From: Cacajao melanocephalus
Lineage: Eukaryota > Chordata > Mammalia > Primates > Pitheciidae
Assembly (NCBI GenBank): GCA_963573385.1
Contig: CAUYLG010026827.1
Coordinates: forward strand, 1 to 64,000
Direction of reading: 5' to 3'
DNA length: 64,000 nt
The translations under genes and the position numbers were made by a program. This document shows positions 10,985-24,389 of the stretch, piece by piece; the first letter of the stretch is position 1, and each line of letters begins with the position of its first letter. The notes beneath the pieces were generated by a model. The model was not told the origin of the DNA. It saw only the letters and a program-made list of their open reading frames with translations, and made no database searches.

Positions 10985-12000
10985 AAAAAAAATAATTTTC
11001 TTAAAAATGTAAATGTATGATACCAAGAGACCGGTGGATGATTGTGGCTGAAAAGTCAGGAAGTCAAGTCAGACTAGAGGGACCTGAAGGCCATGCATTT
11101 GCCAAAGTTCTGAGTGGGCAGAAAGAGTAAATAAGGGTAAGAAGCTGGTTAGCAGGCAACCAACAAGGAATCAAAGAGATAAACAGAGACCACTCTAGAG
11201 AAATGCCATGCGTCTCATGAAAGCGAAGTTGCAAGAGTAGCAGTTTTGTACAGTGATAGCAATTTTCAATAACTTTCTAATCACAAGACAACGAGTACTC
11301 TCACAATACCCCACACCAGATTCATTTCACATTAGAGCAACATTATGAAGTCTAATTGGCTTATGTTAAGATTTCAGCATGAAGTCTAGTTCTTACATAT
11401 TTTCTGTAAGAATCTTCTTAAGGAGACAAACTATAAATGCACTCCAAATATTAAGGGTTGGGTTAGCTGGGTAGGTCTCTGTTCCATGTAGATGAAAGAG
11501 TTCAATGAAAACAGGTCATCCTGTATTAGATAAAAGTTAACTAAAAAGGAGATACTGTATTGAGTTCAGCTACCAGGGTAAATAAATTATTACACATAAA
11601 AACGAATCTGTTTGCTACTTTTAAATGCCTTTACTTGTCATAATTATAGCATGCCTATCTCAACACAGATGCGTTAAGATATATTCTTAGGAAAATTGCC
11701 ACAACTGTTGATACTTACACTTAAATGTTATGTTTGTATGCTATATACCATACAGATACACATAAAATATATTTACACATACCTACACACCTGTCTTTAG
11801 TAAGACATCGGTTAACCAATGTACAAACAGAATTATATGTTTTTCTCACAATTTTTCATGTGTGCCAGGAGCACTGACAGGACAACCCCATTACATTACT
11901 GTCCCTCTCTACCACCAATTCTGTAGTGATGGTCACTGGGTAGATGGAGTTAAGCAACGCTGCTCTTTTATAACTCCATCTTTTGAGTTTTACTCCATTG
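10985..12000. other. Anonymous sequence
   Basis: No recognised gene or repeat. The 19-bp string starting at 11640 (ATAATTATAGCATGCCTAT) recurs exactly at 13290. Confidence 0.4.
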
Positions 12001-12002
12001 TC

Positions 12003-12358
12003 TTAGACCAGTTTGTGTTGCTACAACAAAATACCTGAGACTGAGTAATTTGAAAAGAGTAGATATTACTTCTCACAGTTCTGAAAGCTGGAAAATTCAA
12101 AATCAAGGTGCTGGCAGGTTTGGTTGTTTGATGAGGGCTGCATCCTCCAAAGGGGAGGAACTTTGTGTCTTCATGTAGCAAAAAGCAGACAAGAGGACAA
12201 ACTCTCTCCATCAAGCCCTTTTATAAAGGGAACCTAATTGCATTGACTAGAACCCCACCCTCATGGCTCAGTCATCCCACAAAAGCTGCACCTCTCAATA
12301 CCATTACATTGGCAACATCTAAATTTTGGAGGGACATATTCAAATCACAGCACTAATT
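12003..12358 (-). mobile_element. MaLR LTR (MLT1/MST type)
   Basis: Solo LTR of a mammalian apparent LTR retrotransposon (ERVL-related). Reverse-oriented landmarks are 'tgttgctacaacaaaatacc', 'gagactgagtaatttg', 'ttctcacagttctgaaagct', 'aatcaaggtgctggcaggtt' and 'ttttggagggacatattcaa'. No internal region or second LTR is seen, which is usual for MaLR relics. Confidence 0.75.
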
Positions 12359-12364
12359 CTCTTA

Positions 12365-13280
12365 GTCTGTCAGCCAATCCCTTCTATTTTCCTCCAGTCC
12401 CTCTCCTGGTTGAAACCAACCTATAGAAATTGCAGTCAATCAAGTGATAAAACAATTTGCTTACCTGTGCCAAGCTATTTTTACAGGTTACAAATATAAA
12501 CTTTTCTATACAGTTAATATTTGGGACTAAAGGTAAGATAAGTGAGCTCACCGCTCTTAGATAGAGAGCATTCCCCTTCCCCTGAAGGAAAGCTAAAAGT
12601 TTCCTCCTGTATTTTTCTTTTTCATTTGGGCTGAACTTGGTAAATTATTTCAGCCTAGGAGGAGTAGAGTAGGGAAATTAGGAGGAAATGAAGAAAGAAG
12701 CTATATCAACTGATCAGGTGAGATAGATGGGTAGGCTGAATACACACTCATCTCTCCCTTATATTACATGGAATATAAGAAAAAGCTATTGAATAGACTG
12801 CACAGGGAAAGACTTTTCTAAGGGCATGTATGACAATGGAATGGGATTGGCCCCATTTCAAATCTCAGCTGGGCTTCAGTGGTGAGAGGCACAGCAGAAA
12901 GCAAAAGAAGGAATATCATCCTACTGTTCAGGTCTTGGTGATAATTAGCTGAAAGTAATTTCCATATAGTTAATTACAATTATAAGTATACTCTAAATAA
13001 ATAGTGTGTTGTTTCCCTAAGGGAATATCAGAGGTTACGATGAAATATTATACCTTTTTGGTATAAAAAGGATGAAATTTATATCTTTTTGATACTAAAA
13101 GTGAGGAAATTTATTTTTTGAAAGAAATAAAGGTAGTATTTTATAATACTAACTGCATAATTTAAAACATTTAATTTTATTATAATAAGAGGAAAGCATT
13201 CTGAAGGGGTCGTGTATCAATAGATGTTCTGATAGTAAGGTAGGCCTTATAAAATATACTCCCTTGGTTCTAACACACTT
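12365..13280. other. Anonymous sequence
   Basis: No recognised gene or repeat. Confidence 0.4.
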
Positions 13281-13643
<363 letters not shown>

Positions 13644-13764
13644 ACTTCTAACATACTTAAAAAGATAATATGGCTTATAATGTGACAATAAATATACATA
13701 ATATGAATTAAAATAAATAAAAGTTGCACAAATAATGTATAATATATTAGCACTACACTTATGA

Positions 13765-14127
<363 letters not shown>

Positions 14128-14139
14128 TAATGCATTTCT

Positions 14140-15650
14140 CAGTTTCATATGTATATTCAACAGTTTACCTTATAAATTCAGATTTGGCTATTACACCTAG
14201 AGAATTGATGTGATGTACTAAAAAATAAACAAAATCACAATTTACTTCTTTTAATAGTGAAGTTAATAATGAGCCTGTGTTAAATGATTTTACTTATAAG
14301 AAAACCAACTGAGTCACAGATAAGAGATTTTGTAGCTTATATAACTATTTCCACAAAGTGCCCAGAAGCTGCTACACACACCCCAAACAACATTTTACAT
14401 CTACCTTAATTGGTAGGATTTGTCACTAAGTACCCAGGGTTCACAACAAACTTGGACAACAGTCAAATTTGATAAAACTAAAGCATAATGTAGAAGAAAG
14501 AGGAGATGGACCAAAGACAGAAACATTGATGGCAGAAACATAGAGATGTCAGATCTAACACCCAAACCAATTTTTATTATTTAGAATGTGGGCTGATAAA
14601 ACAAACAGGGGTCAGGTACACGGCGTTCTATTACTATAGATGCATTTTCTGTGTTAGAGTTTATTTAACACAGACCACTGCAAATAAATAATGATAAGAC
14701 ATCATAGTGTGTCTGATAATCTGTGACAACAATTCTAACGCTGTCATTGTGGCCACTGGAGAAACCTGCACGTACTGAGCCTTGACCTACGGAGCTTTTT
14801 ATCTGCATGTGTACTCTCCACAGGCCAAGCAAATAAAGGCCAAATGGTAATTTACACATGAATCAACTTTCTCTGCTGCATAGGCACCAGAGACATTTCT
14901 TTTCTCTGTTACTGAGAGAAAGGCAGCCAGGTCTAAGCTTGTCTCACTAGAAATCATACAAGTGAAACAGTGATTTGCAGGAAAATGGCAGATCAGCAAA
15001 GGGAAGCTGTTCTGAATGCCTGATAAAAATGGCAGCCACAAAGGACTAGATGAATATTTAGTTTGAAAACAGGCCTGACAGTAACAATGAGTCTTTATCC
15101 TATTCAAAACAGGTAGTGTCATACAAACTGAAACGGAGATACAATCCTGATAGAAGATTGCACAAGATACCAGGGTAGGTGTCTTTAAAGACTTCAACCT
15201 TCATTTTAATAAATGTAGACTCATGGATCCTTTCATCTATATCTTATTCAGAGTACACACAGTTATTTCACATGAATGACATATGGAAGGTATATTGCCC
15301 ACTTTGAAATGAGAAATAAATCGGTCAGGATGATTTTTTAACAAAGGCTTATTCATGAAAAACTAGGTACACATTTTATACCGTGGAACTTGTGAAGATA
15401 AAAATATGTGTTTAATATTCCTCCATCCAGACCCCCTTGGCACTTAGGTCAACTTTTATAAATTCTTCAATGGATCAAAATATTGCTATAACCTTTTTTT
15501 AAACAGAAACTTGCAATGAACAATACCTGTCCTGGCCCATTTAACAAAGAAAAGAAGATTTATTATTAAATTTGTGTCAACAGACCATTCCAAAGGTAAT
15601 TATTATAATGTTCTAACTAATGACAGTACTAACCAAATCAATAAAATTAT
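14140..15650. other. Anonymous sequence; possible conserved block at 14.7-15.2 kb
   Basis: No identified repeat. It holds the longest non-repeat open frame of the window, 132 codons on the minus strand (15197-14799). That frame has no recognisable domain, signal peptide or splice context, so I do not call a gene. Confidence 0.4.
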
Positions 15651-15654
15651 TTTT

Positions 15655-15800
15655 TATTCCCTTCCCACTTCCATAGTTTTGTGCAAGTCATGTTCTATCT
15701 GCTCCCTGGAATACCTACCTGCCTACTTAATGCATATTCTGGATTCCTTTAAATTTGGCTCAAGGCTCACTATTCAGGAAGCTTTCCCTTAAAGCTCCGG
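15655..15800 (+). repeat. L2 LINE fragment
   Basis: 'gtgcaagtcatgttctatct', 'gctccctggaatacctacct' and 'ggctcaaggctcactattca' then 'ggaagctttccctt' follow the L2 block around 'ttccctctgcctggaa ... ggccttccct'. Confidence 0.6.
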
Positions 15801-16295
15801 TTTTGGTGTGGTAGATGCTGCTAACTATGTACGTGAACTCTCAACACATAACAACAGACCAAATTCCAAAATCGTAAAAACAAGTTTTATTCATGAGTTG
15901 TAAATATAAGAGATGTGGTATAATTTGTGGTTCATAAACTTTTTAAAAAATTTTTATTCCCTTGGGGTCCAGAAATGAATCTGTAAATTTCAGATCACAA
16001 TCTATACTCTGAGAAAATGCCAAAAATAATAAGAGTTGTAGGATTTAGGTCTTATCAGTTCTTGGTGATGAGGTGCATACATCAAAAATTCTCTCAGTGA
16101 CAAGTGCCTAAATATTCCTTAATCATTCCTCTCTGCCTTTATGAGGTTTTTCTCAACCATTCCAATTGCTTCCCTTACCTTTCTTCTTACATCATCCTCC
16201 TTTAGGCTGAAATCTCTTTGTACCCTATCTTTCTTCTAAATTATGGTATTCATTTCCCCACCTTTGGCTGTTTAGTAGTTGTAGAAGTCAAAATT
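15801..16295. other. Anonymous sequence
   Basis: No recognisable gene or firm repeat; pyrimidine-rich from 16100. Confidence 0.35.
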
Positions 16296-16299
16296 TGCA

Positions 16300-16424
16300 T
16301 TTTCATTAAACCATAAGCTCCTAATGGGTACTAATCATACCTTCCATTTCTGCACGTCTACAACCTCTTATACTGCCTAAAATCGTGTTAGCTATTCAGC
16401 GTATTCTTGATAGATGCCCACTGT
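16300..16424 (+). repeat. L2 LINE 3' fragment (tentative)
   Basis: 'accataagctcctaatgggt' and 'gtattcttgatagatgccca' fit the L2 3' end loosely. Confidence 0.4.
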
Positions 16425-16431
16425 TGAAAAT

Positions 16432-16735
16432 TTTTTTTTTTTTTTTCGTGGTGTCGGGGGACAGAGTCTTTCTCCGTTGCCCAGGCTGCAGTGCAGAAGT
16501 GTAATCATAGTTCACTGCAGCCTTGAACTCCTGGGTGCAAGTGATCCCCCCACCTCAGCGTCCTGAATAGCTGGGACTACAGGCGTGTGCCACCATGCCC
16601 AGCTTGCTTATTTATTTATTTATTTATTTTTGTAGAGACAGGGTTTTGCTATATTTTCCACGCTGGTCTTGAACTCTTTGCCTCAAGCAATCCTCCTGGT
16701 GTGGGGATTACACGCATGGGACACCATTTTCAGCC
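16432..16735 (-). mobile_element. AluJ-type SINE
   Basis: Reverse dimeric Alu with poly(T) start. The mid-element linker has expanded to (TTTA)n at about 16610-16630. A short duplication, 'tgaaaat', lies at 16425-16431 and 16736-16742. 'gcagccttgaactcctggg' marks an old J-type copy. Confidence 0.9.
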
Positions 16736-16744
16736 TGAAAATGA

Positions 16745-17045
16745 TTAATAATGCATTTTTAAAGGCAAGCCATATTTAGCTATTGATATTCATTAGTTTT
16801 CTGAGCCAATTTATAGGTAAATTTGTATCAGAGCTCTTGCACACTGACAACAGACAAGATAATCTCAATGTCACTGTTAATGACTTTAAAGAGATAAAGT
16901 TTGGATGTGACAGAGGAGTAAGGAATGACTCATTTAGAATGTTCATGATGCTACACTTAATTTTATAAAATCAAATCTCAAGCACTAAATTTCTTTTTCT
17001 ACTAATTTAAAAAGTTACTCTAATTGGAAAAGCAATATAAAAATA
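16745..17045. other. Anonymous spacer between two Alus
   Basis: Nothing recognisable. Confidence 0.4.
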
Positions 17046-17058
17046 TGTTGTTAAAGCT

Positions 17059-17360
17059 TTTAAAAATTATTATTATTTTTTGAGACAGCGTCTCACTCTC
17101 ACACAGGCTGGAGTACAGTGGCATGATCTTGGCTCACTGCAACCTCTGCCTCCCGGATTCAAGTGATTCTCATGCCTCAGTCTCCTGAGTAGCTGAGACT
17201 ACAGGTGTGCACCACCATGCCCGGCTAGGTTTTATATTTTTAGTAGAGTTGGGGTTTTGCCACATTGGCCAAGTTGGTCTTGAACTCCTGGCCTCAAGCA
17301 ATCCTCCTGCCTCGGCCTCCCAAAGTGCTAGGATTACAGGCGTGAGCCACCATTCCTGGC
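17059..17360 (-). mobile_element. AluS-type SINE
   Basis: Full-length reverse Alu bounded by a perfect 11-bp duplication, 'ttgttaaagct', at 17048-17058 and 17361-17371. 'gcaacctctgcctcccggat' and 'ctcctgagtagctgagacta' indicate AluS. Confidence 0.95.
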
Positions 17361-17374
17361 TTGTTAAAGCTATT

Positions 17375-18890
17375 TAGTCAGGCAAAAATGACTATGATCT
17401 ATAAAAGCAAGGCAGATGGCAGTCCACATACATAAGAATAACAAAAGAATGGGGATAGGACCTTGGCTGACAGAGTTTTTAAAAAGCAACATGAGGACAA
17501 AGAAATTAGAAGCTTTCCAAATTACCAAAGAGGCAGACAAAGAAGAAAATGCTAATTTGAGTCCACTTAATTCAATGCATTTAAGATGCTATTTGTTTTT
17601 TTGAGTTTTAGGAACAGTGGATAGAAAGAGTATATGAATCTAGAATATTCCTCTTCACTATGTATTTTGTTCTTCTTCATCACTGTACTTTGATAAAAGC
17701 TATTCTTATCAAAGTCTTCTCTCCCTTCCTCTTATCATTCATCCAGTTTCCTCCTTATTGATCATCAGATCATGAAAGAGACAATGGATAGTGCTAACAG
17801 AGTCAATACATAATGCAGACATTGCATCTACCCAATCTACTAGGTCTGTCGATCTGCCATGGGGAAAACTGGATTGGCCTATAATTTTGTTTACAAGAGC
17901 AAGCTGACAATTACACAGAAATCTGTGATCCCCAAATGTTTCAATAGTGATTTTGAAACTTTCTAAAGTACTTCCTAAAGTATCTAAAATAAGTTGATGG
18001 AACTGTAACTTTAAAAGTCATCCTAATTTGCATGTTTGAAGTGAAATACCACATTCGTCCCTTCCTAATTCTAGTTGTTCTTACCACTTCTGTATTCCCC
18101 ACACCATACAAAAGTGAAAATAAAAACCAGTCTGCCAAAGAAGACAGCTTTGCTCCTTAGAGTTATAAGTAAATGAACAAATTACCAAGAACACACAAAC
18201 AAAGTACCTTTTAAAAAGGTAACAAAACTCAACAATTAAGGATATGGTTTTCAGACAAATGTATCATTACACTGAAATGGTAAAGCTACTGCCTAGGAAG
18301 TGGACTGAACTAGTTAGTATCTGGGGACATGCCTTCTTCATACCTGACTGACAAGACAAGTTATGAGAGGTACTGTTTTCAGGTTTGAGTGGGGCTAACT
18401 AGAGAAACCTACTTGCAAAGGGTTTACTCAGCCATTAAAAAAGTATAAAACAGAGTACCTACATTTGTAAGGCAGCATTAACGTTGTGGATGATCAATGT
18501 TATTAAAATTCTTTAATAGAGAATCAAAGGAAGGAGAACTTGTTTTACAAATTATGTGCCTGTTGTCATGTTGGGGCTATGGAAAACCTTTCCCCATTGC
18601 AGTATGCAGAAGGCAAACTTCTGCATACTACAGACGAAATCTGCATCTGTCAGAAGTGGCTAAGGTTTACACAGCCCGTTAGTCAATGGTGAGTTTTTTT
18701 ATCCTAATCATACACACTGTTGTTAGAGTCTTACATTCTAGTCAAATAACTTCTGGGTCATGTTAGAAGCTTCACATGTTGGTAAAAAAGAAATTCTAAA
18801 GTTATGCACTTGCTATTTTTTTCTTACTTACCCTGAAACTTCTCTCTGATCTCTAGACTATTTCCTTAAATAAAGGTTCTAACATAAAAA
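17375..18890. other. Anonymous sequence with one perfect hairpin
   Basis: No repeat or gene recognised. A 12-bp perfect inverted repeat lies at 18601-18629. Confidence 0.45.
18601..18629. other. Perfect 12-bp inverted repeat with 5-nt loop
   Basis: AGTATGCAGAAG (18601-18612), loop GCAAA, then CTTCTGCATACT (18618-18629). The stem pairs without mismatch. It is too short for a miRNA precursor and lacks the T-run of a pol III or bacterial terminator. Confidence 0.85.
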
Positions 18891-18899
18891 GAGAGCATG

Positions 18900-19420
18900 G
18901 TTAAATGCCAAAATTTTACTTCTCCTAGACTTCCTTATCTTAGTAAATGACACTACCCAGATGTTCAAGCCAACAATGTAGGAGTCATTTTTCATCCTTC
19001 CTATTCCTTCACTTCTCATCTGTAAATGATTATGTTGGACACTTCTCCCATCTCCAACTCCTGCCCGCAAAATCCGAGTCACCATAATGACCTGCCTAAG
19101 CTATTGAGCAAGCTTCTTAAGTGGTCAGCTGCTAATACACTTGTTCCCCCCACCAATCCACTTTTACTCAGATACGATCACTGTCCAACTCAAGACCCTC
19201 AGTGGTTTTCCACTGTACTCAGAAGAAAATAAAAATTTGGACCCAAGGCGCTAAGGCTCTAAGCAATGTGGCTTCTGCCTGGATTTCCTCCTTGTTCTAC
19301 ATGCTTCAGGCTCACTCACCTTCGTTGGTTCCTTTAACAGGAGCAGCCCCTCCTCAGTCTGCCTGGAGTGAATCTATGATCTTCAAGGCTGAAGTAAATT
19401 CAGTAGCCTTTTTTTGAAGG
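18900..19420 (+). repeat. L2 LINE, ORF2 3' region
   Basis: Extended L2 match: 'cttccttatcttagtaaatg', 'gttcaagccaacaatgtagg', 'agtcatttttcatccttcc', 'gaccctcagtggttttccac', 'ctaagcaatgtggcttctgc' and 'cctcagtctgcctgg'. These are the codons after the RT domain. Open frames of 68-71 codons here are residues of that ORF. Confidence 0.75.
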
Positions 19421-19424
19421 TAAA

Positions 19425-21955
19425 GGAAATATACTCAGCCACATACCATGTCTGTTATTTTCACTTAGAAATGCTTTCTCTATCAAGTTTAGGAAAAAAT
19501 CAGCATATTAAATTCCCACAAAATGAATATTCATTCACACAGGAACAATTAAAAGCCCAACCTTATTCTTTACATGTTGTTTTTAGTTATGCCTAATGAG
19601 TAATGAGACCTTACAAACATAATATTTCTTGTACATTTCTGATTATGGAAAAATTATGAGTCTAGAAAGGGACAGATTTTCTCAAAGACTATAGTCATTC
19701 CTCTGTTTATGTATAAAAATGCAGTGGTGATTCTACACTTTACAATGCTGAAATGTTCCCAATTATTTTCATTTACAATTGTACTATTTAAAATAATTCT
19801 CTAATTATTTTTTCCTGCTAGAGTTTTTATAAAAGTATAAGAGGAAAGTGATTTTCTTGTAATAGATTAGTCTGGCTCCTCACAGGAACATCCGGAATGC
19901 CACTATTTCAGGACTTTCATTGTGATATCCAAAATGCTGACACTGATTACACACTTGAAAATGATGAATTGTTTTCCTCATTAGTATGGGAAGCATTATA
20001 AACCCTTAAAACAAGATATTTTTCATATATTTTATTCAACAGGGTATTGGTAATTTCAAACCTTCCAGAATCTTGAAGAAGCCAAATTAGTCTAAGAAAA
20101 TAAATATACACTGGCATCATTTCTGTTATATCAATTGTTATTGAGTAATAATTGTCAATAATGATTTTACCATCCATTTTATAATCAACTAAAAAGTACA
20201 GAATACAAAGAAGCAAAGTATAAAACCCAGCCTTATTTTTTTTGGATATATGAAGTAAAGAATAAAGATAAAAGCCCAAATGTAAATAAGTCATTTTTAG
20301 ATGATTACAGTGAACTAACATAGAATTACAATATTACTTGAATATTTGTTCTCAATGTCAAATAATAAGAGCTGAGTATTCATGTCCTTAAAGAACCTTT
20401 ATGTATATTGAAATCATTTCCAATACTTGATTAACAAAATTAGGATTTGCAACTCTAATTGGAAATTGGAAATACCATCAGACTTCATGTTATTAAACAA
20501 ATGGAGCAAAATTTGATTTACAGAAAAAGATTTTGGGCATTTGATACTTGTTTCCTTCCAGAATTTTTGAGATTACCTCTCAAATAATAACAAGCTCTTA
20601 TACTAAAAAAGAGGATCAAAATTTAGGAAATATATCACTTTAATGTACTGACTCATTTTTAAGATTTTTATGATTGGTTGGTAACTGAAATAAATGATCA
20701 TTAAGACTTAAACGTTAAAAGTGAGGAAAATAAAGTAGCTTGGAAAAGGATAAAGGTAGAAGATAGTGTGAAAAAAATAGATATATTGAAGCTCATTTAT
20801 TTCAATGGCAAGAACTGTTAAGTATGTAAGTGCGCCATAAGTACTGTCTAAGGAGATAGTAACTTTGAGGGATGGCTGAGTGATTTCTGCTTAAGATCAG
20901 TTTATTTTACTATTCCCTTACAAAGATGGGTCTAAGTCATATTGATAATTAGCTCCAAAATTTAAAGAAGGATTGTATTATACTGTTTATTATACTGTTA
21001 TCAATTATCAGTCTTTTAAACAACACAACATACTTACATATGAAAAGTCAAAGAGTCCTAAGTCTTTTCCTAGATCTGGCTTGGGCATGACAATGTTCAA
21101 TACTTTTAAACTGATGGGGACTGAGAACAATATTAACTAAAGGGTTAACCATCTTTTGGCGGTAGTCTTAAAAAAGTAGTGATAGAAATGTTGCTGTATG
21201 CATCACTAACATTCTAGTGCATTAAAAAATATAAGATAATGAGAAAAAGAAGAAAAACCAATTAATGATGGGCAAGGAATGCTTAAAAAAACCCCACAAA
21301 ATTTAGTCCAGAACTAAACTATGCTTAAATTTGAAGAAAATAGAATTTTAAAATTCTACGTTTACACTTAAAACTACGGTTTACAAATATGATTTGAGAA
21401 TTAGCTATTAATTAGTCTTTAATAGAAAATTATAGAAAAACCACAATCTGACTTGGCTCTTTTAATCATATTACCAGAAGTTTAATGTCTGGTTATCATG
21501 GATGTTATCCTCAGTTTCTCGCATTTCTATTTGGTCTATCTGTAATTTTAGCTACCGCAGAAACCAAACCAAAGCGAACTTCATTTTGTTCACTAACGCC
21601 TATACACATGAAACAGTTGTTGCTAGATAATGAAATACAGCATTTTTTAAAGTATCACTTGATAAAGGAAAAGTTTCTGAGGTTAATAGAATCTCTTTTA
21701 TTTTTTTCTAGTTCTATTACGTTTTTCTGCTTTACACTGCAGGTTTTATAGATAGCCAGCAGAATCTACATTTAAAGTGTGTGTTAATTTTAAATGAAAT
21801 AATTAAAAATGGAAAGTTTTTAAGCAGCACTGCTCACTGACACTAGTGGTTTTGTTTTAGGACACAGAATATAAAACCATTTCAAGATACACTGTGTTCA
21901 GCATAAAATATTTAAAATGTCTCATTTTCAAGAGATCTGGTGGGATTTCAGGATA
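19425..21955. other. Repeat-poor AT-rich sequence
   Basis: 2.5 kb in which I recognise no SINE, LINE, LTR or DNA element. A 124-codon open frame on the minus strand (20321-19947) has a very AT-rich, K/I/Y/L-heavy composition and no motif; treated as chance. Confidence 0.5.
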
Positions 21956-21961
21956 GATGTG

Positions 21962-22052
21962 TTCTTTCTTTCTCTCTCCCTTCCTTCCTTCCTTTTCTTT
22001 CTCTCTCCTCTCTTCTTTCTCTTTCTCTCTCTCACTCTTTCTTTTCTCTTTC
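21962..22052 (+). repeat. Polypyrimidine (TTTC/TTCC/TCTC) tract
   Basis: About 90 bp almost entirely of C and T, with TTCC and TCTC runs. Such mirror-like tracts can form H-DNA. A charged ERKEKE-type open frame on the minus strand (22057-21857) is its translation, not a gene. Confidence 0.9.
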
Positions 22053-22059
22053 AGCATTA

Positions 22060-22845
22060 TTGTGTCTAATTAGCACTGATGACTTACCCATGGCAGTATG
22101 AACCTCTTGGACGAAGGAAAGAAAAGTACGCCAGTTTCTTAGGAGAAAAGAACAAATTGGCATAGGAAAGAAGAAAGACACTTCATTTAAAGAATGTATT
22201 TTGCAGCAAATGCCCACAAACAGCCCATAGAGAGCTCACTTATTTAAACATCACCATATGATTATTCTGACTGCCTTTAGTCTCAAACAGGGAAGGCCTC
22301 AGTAAAAAGCATTCTCCAGGTGTTAGTTTGGGTTTGTCATTATTTCCTATTTATAGACTCTGTCTAGTAAAAGAAGACAAATTACTGTAAGTGGGGGTAA
22401 ATATGATTAAATGAGTCCTCTGAAGATAAGAGGGTACATGGACAAGGGTCATTAACACAAATCACCTCTTTTTGGCCAGACCATATTTTTATTTAGTGGA
22501 TTTGAAAAAAACTGCAAAGCAAGAATAATCTCTACTGCACATACTCAAAGAGAAATATATCCCTTTTATTCTAATAAATATTTTCCTGACTTTTCAGTAT
22601 TTTAATAACACACTGATCGTGGCAAAATACTCTTACAAAATGTTCTTACACCAAGAACAATATTGGAGGGATTATTTATCTTAAGGAGTCTAATCAGAAA
22701 CACTTAAGCAACATAGTTATAATCAGACAAGACATATAACACCAAGAATGTAAGTTAGTGGAAACAATCATGGGAATCAAACGAAAAGTTGAAATTTGTA
22801 AAGTTTCAATTAAAACATCTAAACTCCTTCTTTCACCTGATTGTA
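22060..22845. other. Repeat-poor sequence
   Basis: No recognised repeat or gene. Confidence 0.4.
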
Positions 22846-22849
22846 GCCC

Positions 22850-23085
22850 CATATGGCAAGGTCAGCCCTTTCAGTGAACAAACAGCTCAGTCGCCTCCAG
22901 TGTAGCTGTTATCTTCCTCAACAAGGGGAGACATTTGGCACAGCCTAAAGCTGGGGCATGAACCCTGGCTAAGCTTAAGACATTTATCTGACAGCATCAG
23001 CTGACACTCCACAAACACATTTGCTCTCCATGACCTCAGAGCATTCGTGATTAATCAAAAATGTATCTTGGATCTTGAGAACAAG
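22850..23085. promoter_or_regulatory. Candidate conserved non-coding element
   Basis: Balanced-composition island inside AT-rich DNA, without repeats. It contains 'gctgttatcttcctc' (a GATA-type site on the reverse strand), 'tatctgacagcatcagctgacac' (TGACAG plus the E-box CAGCTG) and 'cgtgattaatcaaa' (homeodomain core). Calling it regulatory is inference from composition and motif density only. Confidence 0.3.
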
Positions 23086-23089
23086 CTAC

Positions 23090-24385
23090 AACCAGGCACA
23101 CACAAAAAAGAATATGCTCCCGATCTCGCTTATCGACTCAAGAGTTATATTGAATTTAGAAATAGCAAATAGAATAAAATGATCAATATGTTCTCACTTG
23201 TCCATGGAAGAGCAAACTTTATCCCTCAAGCCAAAGACATTGATCATGTAAATGTTTCAGAACTGCTTTCAGACTCAATAATGCAAAATGCACTTCGTTT
23301 ACTGGAGGTAGAGAAGGAGGCCTGCCAAAGAGGAGCTTTTGCTTTAACTTAAAAAAATGTGTAGCTTGAAGACATAAAGCATTATGCTTGTAGTGTGCTA
23401 GATATTTTTTTGCAAACTGTGTGTTCAACTTAAAACCTTTTTTGGTAACATGTTGCCGAATGTTCTTAATAAAACATTATACAGGAGACTTTAAAACTTA
23501 ATGAAGGAACATTATTTGTGCAGAGAAAACTCCCTGTCTTAATTTAAATGAGACAGTTATAACATATCCCCTATGCACTGTTTACAATTTATAATTTATG
23601 TCTCTTGATTCAAACTCACTATTTTCTAAGTAATGATTAACATGTGAATATTGTAATATTCTGCTTCTCAACACAGTATAGTTTTGTATATTTTCATTTG
23701 TACTTTTCACTTTCTAATAACAATACTGAACTCTAATTAAAGCAATGGGAACCAGAAGCCGTATGCCCCACCCTTGATAATATGAAAACGATTATTATTA
23801 AAACAAACCTCTACAATTGAACTTATTAAATCTCATACTTGCCTGATTACCCACCGGCTAAGTTACAGTTGTTCATGATCCTATGGCAGATTGTTCTACT
23901 AAAGAAAAACTACATGTCCTGGTCCCTGTTGGCATGGCAAACAAACTTTCATAGCATGTGCTCACTCTATAAAATGGTGGTACTAATTAGAAGATATAAA
24001 CTCATGCTGAGATATGATATGAATTGGCTTTATGTATCTACTAAGCTCACAGCAGTACTAGATTTATACTGTTGTTGCTTTAAACAAACACTAAACAGAA
24101 AATTCAACTTCTAAATATGTACAATAAGAAAGCAAAAGTGATTGAGTTGAAAAAACAAAAACCTCAGCCCCTCATTTTTGGTTTCTCTTCTAAAATGCTT
24201 CCTGAGCGCTTAGAGGTTGCCCACTACTTTTCTCCCATATGTTTACCTAACTTAAATTCTTCAAACATGAATTGCAAGTACCAGATAGCACAGCTGTATG
24301 TTTTGACATCCATGGTGAAAATGAGCAGAAAATCTAACTGTTCCATATCAAGAAGTATTTTTACTAGTGCTAATGTGCCTTAAAT
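23090..24385. other. Repeat-poor AT-rich sequence
   Basis: No recognised repeat. Open frames of 88-91 codons at 23839-24383 have no domain or start context and are probably chance. Confidence 0.4.
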
Positions 24386-24389
24386 ACCT

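Noticed and set aside
19947..20321. 124-codon minus-strand open frame, hydrophobic and tyrosine-rich
   Set aside because: AT-rich sequence, no domain, no splice or promoter context, and not supported by a second coding signal.
21857..22057. Highly charged 66-codon frame (KEKEERREKEKEG)
   Set aside because: Direct translation of the polypyrimidine tract.
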